Shown here in pieces: positions 5,070-12,957 of a stretch of 13,053 nt of DNA. Below the pieces are notes generated by a model. It was not told where the DNA came from and did not search any database. It was given only the letters and a program-made list of their open reading frames with translations. Source of the stretch: Treponema sp. (GTDB lineage: Bacteria; Spirochaetota; Spirochaetia; Treponematales; Breznakiellaceae); assembly GCA_031257695.1 (NCBI GenBank), contig JAIROB010000051.1:1-13053 (forward strand), written 5' to 3'. The position numbers and the translations under genes were made by a program. The number at the start of each line of letters is the position of its first letter. Position 1 is the stretch's first letter.

Positions 5070-7610
5070 ATGAAATTCCTTTCGTCCCTGAAAGGAAAAA
5101 ACGCCTCCGAAGAATTTCCCCTGCTTCCGTTGCGGGAACTGGTTTTATTCCCCCATACCATAGTGCCGATTTTTATAACCTATAAATCCGGCATAACCGC
5201 GCTGGAAGATGCCCTGAAAAAGGACAGCCGTCTTTTTGCGGCCTGCCTCAAGGAAAACGCCGCCCCCGCGGGGGACAGGCCGGCAAAAAGCAGAACCCGG
5301 TTCAGAATCAAGCGGGGAAATCCGGCGGCGCCCGTGGAGGATTCGCCCGGGATCTTGCCCGAAGCGAGGTATCCCCTGGGCTTTGACGGGGAAACCTGGC
5401 CCGCGGGAACCGTGGTGCGGGTCTTGCAGCACCTGCGGCTTCCGGACAATACCTTCCGGGTGGTGCTCCAGGGGGAATACCGGGGCCTCATCGCTTCAAC
5501 CCAGAAGAAGGGCGGTTTTTCCACGGTTTCCATAGAGCCCATGGCCGCCGCGGAAACCCCGGCTGAGGCCGTGCAGGAGGAAGACCGTGTCCGCCTGCAG
5601 GCGCTGGTCCGGGCGGCGCAGCGTTCCTTTGCCCAATATGCGGAGTACTCAAATAAAATCAGCGCCGAAACAATTGTGGCGGTGGAAAAATCGGAAAGTC
5701 CCGAAAGGGTGGGCAACCTCATCTGCAACGCCCTGATAATAAAGCCAAACCGGAAGGTCGAGCTCCTTGCCATTCAGGATACCGCCAACAGGATAGAAGC
5801 TATTTTGGAAACCCTGGAGGGGGAAAACGAGATCTTCGCCATCCAGAGAAATATCAACGGAAAAGTAAAAAGCCGGATGGACAGAAACCAGCGGGAATAT
5901 TTCCTCAACGAACAGTTACGGGAAATAAACAAGGAGCTGGGCAAGGACGAGGGGGAGGACGAATATGCCGAGCTGGAACGCGCCATCGCGAAGCGGAACC
6001 CCGGCGAAGAGGTTCTCCTCAAGGCCCGGAAAGAAATAGAGCGGATGCAGAAACTCCAGCCCCTTTCCCCGGAGGCGGGGGTGCTGCGGGGCTATCTGGA
6101 GTGGATGGCGGATCTTCCCTGGAGTGAAACAACGGCGGACTCCGGGGATTTGCAGGAAGCGGAAAGGATACTGGACGAAGATCACTTCAACATGAAAAAA
6201 GCCAAGGAACGGATCCTGGAATTTATCGCGGTCCGTCAGCTTGGCGTGCAGGACGGGGAAAACAAAAAAATCAGGGGGCCCATACTCTGCTTTGTGGGGC
6301 CCCCGGGGACGGGGAAAACCAGTCTGGGCAAGTCCGTGGCCCGCGCCCTGGGACGCAACTTTGTGCGGGTCTCCCTGGGCGGCGTCCGGGATGAAGCGGA
6401 GATTCGGGGGCACCGGAAGACCTACGTGGGCGCCCTGCCGGGGAAGATCATCCAGTCCCTGAAAAAAGCGGGGTCAGCGAACCCGGTGTTTCTGCTGGAC
6501 GAAATCGACAAACTATCCAGCGACTTCCGGGGGGATCCCGCCTCGGCGCTGCTGGAAGTTTTGGACCCGGAGCAGAATTCCACCTTTACGGATCACTACA
6601 TGGAGGTGCCCTACGATCTTTCCAAAACGCTTTTCATTGCCACGGCCAATTCCCTCCATACCATCCCCTACCCGCTCCTGGACCGCATGGAGATCATCGA
6701 GATCCCGGGATACGGGGAACTGGAAAAACTCGCCATAGCCAAACAATTTTTGGCGCCGAAGCAGCTTAGGGAAAACGGTCTTGAAACGGCAAAGATCCAG
6801 TTCCATGACGACGCCATCCTGGATATTATCCGGCACTGGACCGCGGAGTCCGGGGTGCGGAGCCTGGAGCGGGAAATAGCCCGGTGCATACGCCGCATCG
6901 CCCGGAGCGCGGTGGAGAAGGGATACGGGGACCGGGAAAGCCCCCTGGGGAAAAAGCCCCTGGACACCTTCAGGCGGCGGATCCGCAAAGGGGATTTGGA
7001 AAAACTGCTGGGACGGCGCCTCTACAAAAATGACGTGGCGCTCAGGGAAGCCAGGGTGGGAATTTCCTACGGCCTCGCCTGGACCGAAACCGGAGGGGTC
7101 ATGCTGCCTGTGGAAAGCAGCAGTTTTGAGGGCGGCGGGGAACTCATCATCACCGGCAACCTGGGGGATGTGATGAAGGAAAGCGCCCGGATAGCCCTGT
7201 CCTATCTCCGGGGCGTTCAGGACAACTATCCCTTTCGTATTGCGGACATAGGCAAAACGAATTTCCACATCCACGTGCCGGAGGGGGCTATCCCCAAGGA
7301 CGGCCCTTCCGCGGGGCTGGCCTTGGCGGCCTCCCTGCTTTCCACCCTGTGCGGTATTCCCCCCAAGCCCGCAATAGCCATGACCGGGGAGCTGACCCTC
7401 ACCGGGAGGGCGCTGCCCATAGGGGGGCTCAAGGAAAAGCTGCTGGCCGCAATCCGCAATGGCATGGAACAGGTCATCCTCCCCGCGGGCAACCGGGAAG
7501 ATTTTGAGGACCTGGACAAGGATATCAAGTCGTCCGTACAGGTGGATTTTGTGGAAACCGCGGAGGAAGCCTTCGCCCTGCTCTTCAGCTTTCCACCGTC
7601 TCGTGGATGA
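5070..7610 (+). CDS. lon: ATP-dependent endopeptidase La (Lon)
   Basis: Lon is a homohexameric AAA+ serine protease that removes misfolded proteins and short-lived regulators in the cytoplasm. The protein has 846 residues, longer than E. coli Lon (784). From the chosen start: LON substrate-binding domain (about 15-235, beginning FPLLPLRELVLFPHTIVPIF), coiled region, Walker A GPPGTGKT (410-417), Walker B FLLDEID (474-480), and the protease domain with catalytic Ser747 in PKDGPSAG and Lys790 in GGLKEK, 43 residues apart as in E. coli. Extra length includes a basic, proline-rich insert at about 61-111 in the N-domain. The start is ATG at 5070 with GAGG five bases upstream; an in-frame TTG at 5013 would overlap clpX and lacks support. 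The last 26 bases overlap the convergent glycosyltransferase gene. Confidence 0.96.
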   Translation: MKFLSSLKGKNASEEFPLLPLRELVLFPHTIVPIFITYKSGITALEDALKKDSRLFAACLKENAAPAGDRPAKSRTRFRIKRGNPAAPVEDSPGILPEARYPLGFDGETWPAGTVVRVLQHLRLPDNTFRVVLQGEYRGLIASTQKKGGFSTVSIEPMAAAETPAEAVQEEDRVRLQALVRAAQRSFAQYAEYSNKISAETIVAVEKSESPERVGNLICNALIIKPNRKVELLAIQDTANRIEAILETLEGENEIFAIQRNINGKVKSRMDRNQREYFLNEQLREINKELGKDEGEDEYAELERAIAKRNPGEEVLLKARKEIERMQKLQPLSPEAGVLRGYLEWMADLPWSETTADSGDLQEAERILDEDHFNMKKAKERILEFIAVRQLGVQDGENKKIRGPILCFVGPPGTGKTSLGKSVARALGRNFVRVSLGGVRDEAEIRGHRKTYVGALPGKIIQSLKKAGSANPVFLLDEIDKLSSDFRGDPASALLEVLDPEQNSTFTDHYMEVPYDLSKTLFIATANSLHTIPYPLLDRMEIIEIPGYGELEKLAIAKQFLAPKQLRENGLETAKIQFHDDAILDIIRHWTAESGVRSLEREIARCIRRIARSAVEKGYGDRESPLGKKPLDTFRRRIRKGDLEKLLGRRLYKNDVALREARVGISYGLAWTETGGVMLPVESSSFEGGGELIITGNLGDVMKESARIALSYLRGVQDNYPFRIADIGKTNFHIHVPEGAIPKDGPSAGLALAASLLSTLCGIPPKPAIAMTGELTLTGRALPIGGLKEKLLAAIRNGMEQVILPAGNREDFEDLDKDIKSSVQVDFVETAEEAFALLFSFPPSRG

Positions 7611-8718
7611 TCCGCAGGGTCGTTTCCGCGCAGCGGTCCCAGGAAAAGGCCTCCACCCGTTTAAGCCCCTCCTTCCGGCACTCCAGGTACGCGTCCCGGT
7701 TCGTGGCAATGGTCACCATGCGGTCCGCCATATCCTCGGGATTTGCCGGGTCGAAGTACAGGGCCGCGTGTTCCGCCACCTCCGGCAAGGCCGCGGAGCG
7801 GGAACACGCCACGGGAATCCCCGAAGCCATGGCTTCCAGGACCCCCAGGCCGCCCCCCTCGTACAGGGAGGGAATCACCGCCATATCCGCTCCGGCGTAG
7901 AGTTCCGGAAGGTTTTTGGCGGGGAAATGGCCGGTAAAAAAAATATCCCCCCGAAACCTGCTACTCTCCGCCGTATTTTTAATGACCTCCGCGTGGTGGC
8001 TGTCCGAACCGGCCAGAACCAGGCGGTGGGGAAAGCGGGTCCGTTCCTTGAAGATATTGAAAGCCTCGATAAGCCGGACGTGGTTTTTAACCGGATGATC
8101 CAGCCGGGAAACGCAGAGTATATAGGGGCGGCGGAAACTGAAGGGCTGGATAAGGGTCACGCTGTCCTCGTTCCGGGGCCGGGGGTAAAAGGCCGCGGTG
8201 TCTATGCCGTTGGGAACCACCTCCACGATGGATTCCCCAACCCCCATCCGTTCCACCAGCTCCTGTTTAACCCACCGGCTTACCGCGATAATCCGGTCCA
8301 AACGGCGCAGCGCCCGGGGCAGGCCCATGCGGATGATCACCCCCAGGTGCTCCCGGACGCCCCGTTTCCCCCAGAAGGCCGCCATATCGTGCACCACCCC
8401 TATGCTCGGGCAGGGGGAACTCTGGGGCAGCTGCTTGTGGGCGGCGGGAAACAAACACGCGTCGTACTTCCTCTGTTCCGCAAATTTGGGGTAGCGGTAA
8501 ATATGCCACAGGGTATTGGCCGTCTTCCCGGTAAACCGGCATTGGGAAATGTATTCCAGGTCCGGGGCGGTTTCGGTATAGGCATAACGGTCATAGCCCC
8601 AGCCGAAAAGCTCGTACCGGTCCCCGGAGGGCTTAATGCGCTTCACCAACTGGGAGATGTACACACCGACCCCCGACAGCCCGCCGTCGCAGTCAAAGGT
8701 GTCGATACCGACCTTCAT
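7585..8718 (-). CDS. GT4-family glycosyltransferase (group 1)
   Basis: A 377-residue GT-B fold enzyme that should transfer a sugar from a nucleotide-sugar donor to an unknown acceptor in the cytoplasm or at the inner membrane face. The N-terminal acceptor domain opens MKVGIDTFDCDGGLSGVGVY, with the glycine-rich loop typical of GT4. VVPNGIDTAAFYP (168-180) begins the linker, and the C-terminal donor domain has RPYILCVSRLDHPVKN and the E-x7-E motif, Glu287 and Glu295, in PSLYEGGGLGVLEAMASG. No signal peptide is visible. The start is ATG at 8718 with GGAGG (8727-8731) eight bases upstream; an ATG at 8739 has no ribosome site. It follows potD by 89 bp in the same direction, so read-through is possible, but nothing ties its function to polyamines. 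Donor and acceptor cannot be predicted. Confidence 0.9.
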   Translation of the reverse strand: MKVGIDTFDCDGGLSGVGVYISQLVKRIKPSGDRYELFGWGYDRYAYTETAPDLEYISQCRFTGKTANTLWHIYRYPKFAEQRKYDACLFPAAHKQLPQSSPCPSIGVVHDMAAFWGKRGVREHLGVIIRMGLPRALRRLDRIIAVSRWVKQELVERMGVGESIVEVVPNGIDTAAFYPRPRNEDSVTLIQPFSFRRPYILCVSRLDHPVKNHVRLIEAFNIFKERTRFPHRLVLAGSDSHHAEVIKNTAESSRFRGDIFFTGHFPAKNLPELYAGADMAVIPSLYEGGGLGVLEAMASGIPVACSRSAALPEVAEHAALYFDPANPEDMADRMVTIATNRDAYLECRKEGLKRVEAFSWDRCAETTLRIIHETVES

Positions 8719-8767
8719 ACCATAAGCCTCCGCCCCCATCTTACAGGAAAACCAATCTTTATGCAGA

Positions 8768-8797
8768 CAGCGGATAACAAAACTTTACTATCCGCTG
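8768..8797. other. Nine-bp stem-loop between potD and the glycosyltransferase gene
   Basis: CAGCGGATA (8768-8776) and TATCCGCTG (8789-8797) pair perfectly around a 12-base loop, 10 bases past the potD stop in the direction of transcription. No U-tract follows, so it is not a classical intrinsic terminator. It could protect the 3' end of the potD message, attenuate read-through, or be a protein-binding palindrome. Confidence 0.5.
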
Positions 8798-8807
8798 CCT
8801 GCTGCTA

Positions 8808-9857
8808 TTATTCGCCGACGCGAATGGAAAGCCAGGCCTCGTCGTAGAGCGCCAGGTTTTCTCCCACATCGTCTTTAAGCTCCACTACGGTCAGCTCCTC
8901 CGCCTGATAGTAGGGGGCGTTTTTTTTCAGGGCCCGCGCGGGGACATTGACGGTGGCGGGGAAGCCGAAGTAGTCGGCAAACTCCGCGTAAATTTCCGGC
9001 CGGTGGATAAAGTCGATGAACTTGTAGGCCAGGTCAAGGTTCTTCGCGCCCTTGAGGAGGCACATACTGTCGATATACGCGGGGCCGCCCTCGGAGGGAA
9101 TGAAAAAGACGGTATGCTCCCGCTGCGCCTCGGAAATTTCTTCGTACACCACCTCAGCGTAGCCCTGGACGACCCAGAAATCCCCGTCCGCAAAACCCTT
9201 GCCAAAGGCCTCGGCGTCGAATTTCACCAGGTTCGGTTTCCAGGAATTGTTCACCAGATCCCTGGCCGCGGCAATTTCAGCGGGGTTGAGGGTGTTCACC
9301 GAATAGCCCAGGTACGCCAGAGCGTCCCCCAACACTTCCCGCATATCATCCAGCATGGTCATCTTTCCCCGCAGATCCTCGCGGCTGAAAATGGACCAGC
9401 TTTTTTCGTACTGGGGAACCATGGCGGTGTTCACGGCAATCCCCGCGGCGCCGAAGTAGTAGGGCACGCTGTAGTCCATGTTCGGATCGTAGGTTGCTTT
9501 TTGCAGCGCCATTGGATCGATGTTTCCCAGGTTGGACAATTTTGATCTGTCGATCTTCTCCAGCATATCCTGTTTGATCATGATGGAAACATAATCCCCG
9601 GAGGGGAAAACCAGATCGTAGCCCGTGCCGCCGGAGAGGAGCTTCGCGTAAAGCTCCTCGTTGGAAGCATAGGTGTCGTACACAATTTCGCAGTTATACT
9701 CCTGTTCAAAAGCCCGTAACACCGAATCCGGGGTATAGTAGGTCCAGTTGTAAATGTAAAGCTGCGGTTTCCTGGAACATCCGCCCAATGCGGCAAGCAT
9801 TGAAACGGCGAAGAGCGCTGCGCCCAGAACCGCAGCCAAAACAGGCAGTTTCTTCAT
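8808..9857 (-). CDS. potD: Spermidine/putrescine-binding lipoprotein PotD
   Basis: The substrate-binding subunit of the polyamine ABC importer, delivering ligand to the PotB-PotC channel. The 349-residue precursor has a lipoprotein signal: KK at 2-3, a hydrophobic core, and lipobox LGGC with Cys27 as the lipidated residue, so it is probably membrane-anchored in the periplasm. The mature protein opens LYIYNWTYYTPDSVLRAFEQ, the PotD/PotF entry strand. TMLDDMREVLGDAL (167-180) carries the D-x-x-E pair (Asp171, Glu174) that contacts ligand amines in E. coli PotD, and FWVVQGYAEV and GGPAYIDS match other pocket segments; Tyr261 stands where I recall a Trp in E. coli. The start is ATG with AGGAGG (9863-9868) at five bases, the strongest initiation site in the operon. 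It is the last pot gene. Confidence 0.93.
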   Translation of the reverse strand: MKKLPVLAAVLGAALFAVSMLAALGGCSRKPQLYIYNWTYYTPDSVLRAFEQEYNCEIVYDTYASNEELYAKLLSGGTGYDLVFPSGDYVSIMIKQDMLEKIDRSKLSNLGNIDPMALQKATYDPNMDYSVPYYFGAAGIAVNTAMVPQYEKSWSIFSREDLRGKMTMLDDMREVLGDALAYLGYSVNTLNPAEIAAARDLVNNSWKPNLVKFDAEAFGKGFADGDFWVVQGYAEVVYEEISEAQREHTVFFIPSEGGPAYIDSMCLLKGAKNLDLAYKFIDFIHRPEIYAEFADYFGFPATVNVPARALKKNAPYYQAEELTVVELKDDVGENLALYDEAWLSIRVGE

Positions 9858-9871
9858 CTTTTCCTCCTTGC

Positions 9872-9890
9872 GCCGAAACTTGTTTTCGGC
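9872..9890 (-). other. Intercistronic stem-loop just upstream of the potD ribosome site
   Basis: Read on the - strand, GCCGAAA and TTTCGGC pair perfectly around the loop ACAAG, ending three bases before AGGAGG of potD. It lies in the 72-bp gap after potC. Such a hairpin can block 3'-to-5' decay or mark an RNA processing site, raising potD output relative to the permease genes. That role is inferred. Confidence 0.55.
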
Positions 9891-9929
9891 ATCCTTCTTC
9901 GTATAAATAGAAACTCCATACGGAATCTC

Positions 9930-10796
9930 TTATTTTGCGGCGATGTATTTTAAAAAATTCCTGAGCAGATAACTGAGGGCCACGGTTCCCAGAATCATCA
10001 CCACCGAAAGGGCGTTGATAACCGGGGATACGCCGAAACGGATCGACGAATAGATGTACAGCGGCAGCGTGGTGGATCCCGGCCCGGCGACAAAATAGGT
10101 GATGACAAAGTCCTCCAATGAAATAGTCACGGCGGTTAAAAAGCCGGAAACAATGCCGGGCATACAGAGGGGCATGGTAACTTTAAAAAAGGTCTGCCCC
10201 TCGGTGGCGCCCAGATCGTGGGCCGCCTCAATAATGGAAAAGTCGAATTCGTCCAGCCGGGCCATCACCATGAGGAACACGAAGGGAAGGTTAAAGGTGG
10301 TGTGGGCGATAAATATGGTCAAGAGGCCAAGTTTTAGTTTTATCCCCGCAAAAAAGAGGGACAGGGAAACGCCGATGATGATCTCCGGCAGTATCATGGG
10401 GAGGAAAGAGATGGCCTGGACGTAGTTCCGCAGCCTGAACCGGTACCAGTTGACCCCCACGGCGCCCAGGGCCCCAAACGCCGTGGCGGTGAGGGCGGAG
10501 GTGACGGCGACAATGATGCTGTTCCAAAAGGCCCGCCACAGATCCCGGGAACGGAGGAAAAGCTGTTCATACCAGACCAGGGAAAAGCCGGACCAGCTCA
10601 TGCCTTTGGAAGCGTTGAAGGAATAGAGGATCAACACCAGCAGGGGGAGAAAAAGAAATATCAGGGCGGCGATAAAAATGGTTTGGGAAAACGAAAAGGG
10701 CCTGCGCTGATAGGCCAGCCGGGCATGACGCGCCGCTTCCCCCTTGGCTTTTCCGGGTTTGATATTGGTGATAATGCCCTTGATGTTGAGCTTCAA
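9930..10796 (-). CDS. potC: Spermidine/putrescine ABC transporter permease PotC
   Basis: The second inner-membrane subunit of the polyamine importer, pairing with PotB to form the translocation path. In 288 residues there is a basic N-terminal tail of about 35 residues, then roughly six hydrophobic segments beginning TIFIAALIFLFLPLLVLILYSF. The cytoplasmic EAA loop that docks on PotA is EAAHDLGATEGQTFFKVTMP (190-209). LPLYIYSSIRFGVSPVINA near the C-terminus is typical of PotC/YdcV. The start is TTG at 10796, whose TTGA overlaps the potB stop (TGA 10793-10795), with AGGGG about seven bases upstream; no in-frame ATG is close. The basic tail (KGIITNIKPGKAKGEAARHAR) is longer than I remember for E. 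coli PotC. Confidence 0.93.
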   Translation of the reverse strand: MKLNIKGIITNIKPGKAKGEAARHARLAYQRRPFSFSQTIFIAALIFLFLPLLVLILYSFNASKGMSWSGFSLVWYEQLFLRSRDLWRAFWNSIIVAVTSALTATAFGALGAVGVNWYRFRLRNYVQAISFLPMILPEIIIGVSLSLFFAGIKLKLGLLTIFIAHTTFNLPFVFLMVMARLDEFDFSIIEAAHDLGATEGQTFFKVTMPLCMPGIVSGFLTAVTISLEDFVITYFVAGPGSTTLPLYIYSSIRFGVSPVINALSVVMILGTVALSYLLRNFLKYIAAK

Positions 10797-11704
10797 CTTC
10801 CGCCCCTTTCGGCTTTCAAAGCCCCGTGAAAATTCGCCGGCGGTTCAACGATCCTGCTTCCTGCGTCCTTCCGTTGAAGGTTTATCATAACCAGGACCCC
10901 CACGGTGGTAATTGCCGTGAGCGCCATGGAGATCGCCGAGGCCAGGGGCCAGTTCCGGGCCTTGGTAAGCTGGTCCGCGATAACGTTCCCCAGCATATAG
11001 GAATCCTTGCCGCCCACCAGGAGGGGCACCGCGTAGGCGCCGAAGATGGGTATAAAGGTGAAAAGCACCGCCGTGTAGATGCCGCTGCGGATATTGGGGA
11101 GCAGCACCCGCGCTATGGACTGGCTTTTGGTGGCCCCCAAATCCCGGGCGGCTTCCAGGAGGGAAAAGTCAAATTTATCGATGGTGGCAAAGAGGGGCAG
11201 TATGGCGTAGGGCAGGTACATATAGACCAACACCAATACTACCGATCCCTGGTTGTAGAGAAACTGAATATAGTTGGAGATAAACCCAATACGGATGAGC
11301 AGATCGTTCAGAAAGCCGTTGTTTCCCAGGATGTTCATCCAGGCGAAGACCCGGATGAGGAAGTTTGTCCAAAAGGGGATGATGATCAGCAGCAGTAAAA
11401 CAGTCTGGCGCCTGCTCCGGGCCATGAAGTAGCCGCAGGGCAGGGCTATGAGGATGGTGATGAAGGTGGAGATAATGGCGGTGCCCAGGGTGCGGATAGT
11501 GATGATGACAAAGCTGGGGTTGCCCAGCTCCCGGTAAGCGCCCAGGGTAAAAGCCCCCGGAACCACGCCGCCGTAGAGCCCCTTCCGCAGAAAGCTGTAG
11601 AGCACGATAATTAACAGGGGCGCCAGAAAAAACGCGGTGAACCAGATCGTCATGGATGCCGAGTAGAGCGGGCCGTAGTTGCGCCTGACGGCGTTGGCGC
11701 TCAC
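10793..11704 (-). CDS. potB: Spermidine/putrescine ABC transporter permease PotB
   Basis: The first inner-membrane subunit of the polyamine importer. From the chosen start it has 303 residues with about six membrane segments, the first MTIWFTAFFLAPLLIIVLYSF, then a periplasmic loop, then AIISTFITILIALPCGYFMA. The IPFWTNFLIRVFAWMNILG stretch (109-127) is very characteristic of PotB. The EAA loop contacting PotA is EAARDLGATKSQSIARVLLP (184-203). The start is GTG at 11704, overlapping the potA stop as GTGA, the same coupled arrangement as potB-potC. An upstream ATG at 11770 would overlap potA by 70 bases and add an arginine-rich tail without similarity to the family, so I reject it, although it remains open in frame. 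Confidence 0.92.
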   Translation of the reverse strand: MSANAVRRNYGPLYSASMTIWFTAFFLAPLLIIVLYSFLRKGLYGGVVPGAFTLGAYRELGNPSFVIITIRTLGTAIISTFITILIALPCGYFMARSRRQTVLLLLIIIPFWTNFLIRVFAWMNILGNNGFLNDLLIRIGFISNYIQFLYNQGSVVLVLVYMYLPYAILPLFATIDKFDFSLLEAARDLGATKSQSIARVLLPNIRSGIYTAVLFTFIPIFGAYAVPLLVGGKDSYMLGNVIADQLTKARNWPLASAISMALTAITTVGVLVMINLQRKDAGSRIVEPPANFHGALKAERGGS

Positions 11705-12831
11705 GGTTCTTTGGCTCCGACAATATAGCCGTCGTGGGCGCTCCAGGAAAGGTACACCGAATCTTTCCATACAATGTCAGGGCCGTCGTCGGAATATTTG
11801 GCGTGCTGTTTTATCACCCTGATGAGGAATTTTTCTTTAACATTCACGTAGAATTTTGTCTGGAACCCCGAATAGATGGGTTCCTCCACAAAGCCATGGA
11901 GCAGGTTGATGTCCCCCCTGGCAATGGCGGGCCTTTCCTTGGAGATGAGCACCTTTTCCGGGCGGATAGTAAAACTAACCGTTTGGCCTGAGCGCAGTTC
12001 GTCCACGGTGGTAACCTTGATGACGCCGAGATCCGGGACATCAAGCTCCACCATGTATTCCCCCTTCGCGGTTGGGAGGGGAACAACGGAAAGGACGGTC
12101 CCGTCAACGATGTTGGTCTCCCCGATGAACTTCGCCACGAAATCCGTGGCCGGGCTTTCGTAGATTTCGTGGGGGGTGCCCACCTGCAGCACATCCCCCT
12201 GGTTCATCACCGCGATACGGTCGGAAACCGACAGCGCCTCCTCCTGGTCATGGGTAACGTATATGAAGGTAATGCCTATCTTGTCGTGGATCTCATCCAA
12301 TTCTATGAGCATGTGCTGGCGGAGCTTCGCGTCCAGCGCCGAAAGGGGCTCGTCCAGGAGCAGCACCCGGGGCTCGTTGATCAGCGCCCGCGCTATGGCT
12401 ACCCGCTGCTTCTGCCCGCCGGAAAGCTGGTTGGGCTTTTTGTTGGCGTGGGCCTCCAACTGGACCAGCCTCAGGTATTCCTGAACCCTGGCTTCAATTT
12501 CGAGCTTCCCGGCCTTCCGTATCCGCAGGGGGAAGGCCACGTTTTCGTACACCGTAAGGTGGGGAAACAGGGCGTAGTTCTGAAAAATCGTGTTAGCCGG
12601 CCGCCGGTTGGGGGGCAGGGGCAGCACGTCGGAACCGTCTATGGTCACCAGGCCCGTGTCGGGACTTTCAAACCCGGCGATGATACGCAGAAGCGTGGTT
12701 TTTCCGCACCCGGAAGGCCCCAAAAGGGAAAAAAATTCGCCCCCCTTTATCTCCAGGGAGACATCATTCAACGCCCGGAAATTATCGAAGAACTTAGAGA
12801 CGTTCCCGATAAGCACATCGCTTCCTTTCAA
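11701..12831 (-). CDS. potA: Spermidine/putrescine ABC transporter ATP-binding protein PotA
   Basis: The ATPase subunit that powers polyamine import, working as a dimer on the cytoplasmic side of PotB-PotC. The 376-residue protein has a nucleotide-binding domain with Walker A GPSGCGKT (38-45), Q-loop Gln84 in IFQNYALFPHLTV, signature LSGGQ (136-140), Walker B LLLDEP (157-162) and H-loop His194 in YVTHDQEEAL. A C-terminal TOBE-type regulatory region starts near 240 and includes FTIRPEKVLIS and HGFVEEPIYSGFQTKFYV, as in PotA/FbpC. The start is TTG at 12831 with GGAGG (12838-12842) six bases upstream. Extending to 12903 would translate through the promoter region; GTG at 12816 is a weaker alternative. 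It is first in potABCD and overlaps potB by four bases. Confidence 0.94.
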   Translation of the reverse strand: MKGSDVLIGNVSKFFDNFRALNDVSLEIKGGEFFSLLGPSGCGKTTLLRIIAGFESPDTGLVTIDGSDVLPLPPNRRPANTIFQNYALFPHLTVYENVAFPLRIRKAGKLEIEARVQEYLRLVQLEAHANKKPNQLSGGQKQRVAIARALINEPRVLLLDEPLSALDAKLRQHMLIELDEIHDKIGITFIYVTHDQEEALSVSDRIAVMNQGDVLQVGTPHEIYESPATDFVAKFIGETNIVDGTVLSVVPLPTAKGEYMVELDVPDLGVIKVTTVDELRSGQTVSFTIRPEKVLISKERPAIARGDINLLHGFVEEPIYSGFQTKFYVNVKEKFLIRVIKQHAKYSDDGPDIVWKDSVYLSWSAHDGYIVGAKEP

Positions 12832-12868
12832 TCCTCTCCTCCAGCGGCCCCCGTCGGTATGTAAAAGT

Positions 12869-12897
12869 ACAATGCGGATTATGGGGGGTATTGTCAA
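12869..12897 (-). promoter_or_regulatory. Candidate promoter of the potABCD operon
   Basis: On the - strand a consensus TTGACA (12897-12892) is followed after 17 bases by CATTGT (12874-12869), which matches three of six -10 positions. A start near 12862 would give a leader of about 30 bases. The perfect -35 with a poor -10 suggests a modest or activator-assisted promoter. A CATAAT (12883-12878) resembles a better -10 but lacks a -35. Confidence 0.4.
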
Positions 12898-12901
12898 TAC
12901 C
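12887..12901. promoter_or_regulatory. Perfect 15-bp palindrome over the pot -35 box, candidate operator
   Basis: GGTATTG-T-CAATACC has 7-bp arms around a single central base and contains the whole TTGACA -35 box of the pot promoter (on the - strand). A dimeric regulator bound here would compete directly with RNA polymerase. The regulator is unknown. Confidence 0.45.
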
Positions 12902-12925
12902 ACCCAGGTTTATTTGATCTGTGCC

Positions 12926-12954
12926 GCCGGGCGGATCGTCCTCCGGTTCCCGGC
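12926..12954 (-). terminator. GC-rich hairpin after the M20 peptidase gene, possible terminator
   Basis: On the - strand GCCGGG and CCCGGC pair around a 17-base loop that holds a smaller CGGA/TCCG pairing. It begins just past the peptidase stop (12958-12960). No U-tract follows, so it may be a factor-dependent terminator or only a 3'-stabilising structure between this gene and the pot promoter. Confidence 0.35.
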
Positions 12955-12957
12955 CCT

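Noticed and set aside
6513..7709. Open frame of 398 codons on the - strand opposite lon
   Set aside because: It mirrors conserved Lon codons and runs into the lon/glycosyltransferase junction; no motif or ribosome site supports it.
7459..8847. Open frame of 462 codons on the + strand spanning the glycosyltransferase gene
   Set aside because: The - strand holds a convincing GT4 protein with its E-x7-E motif and ribosome site. The + frame is compositionally a shadow and crosses three features.
11705..11770. Upstream ATG start for potB
   Set aside because: It would overlap potA by 70 bases and add an arginine-rich tail. GTG at 11704 gives a standard 4-base overlap and normal PotB length.
12832..12903. 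Upstream start for potA
   Set aside because: The added 24 residues would be encoded by the promoter and palindrome, while TTG at 12831 has GGAGG at ideal spacing.
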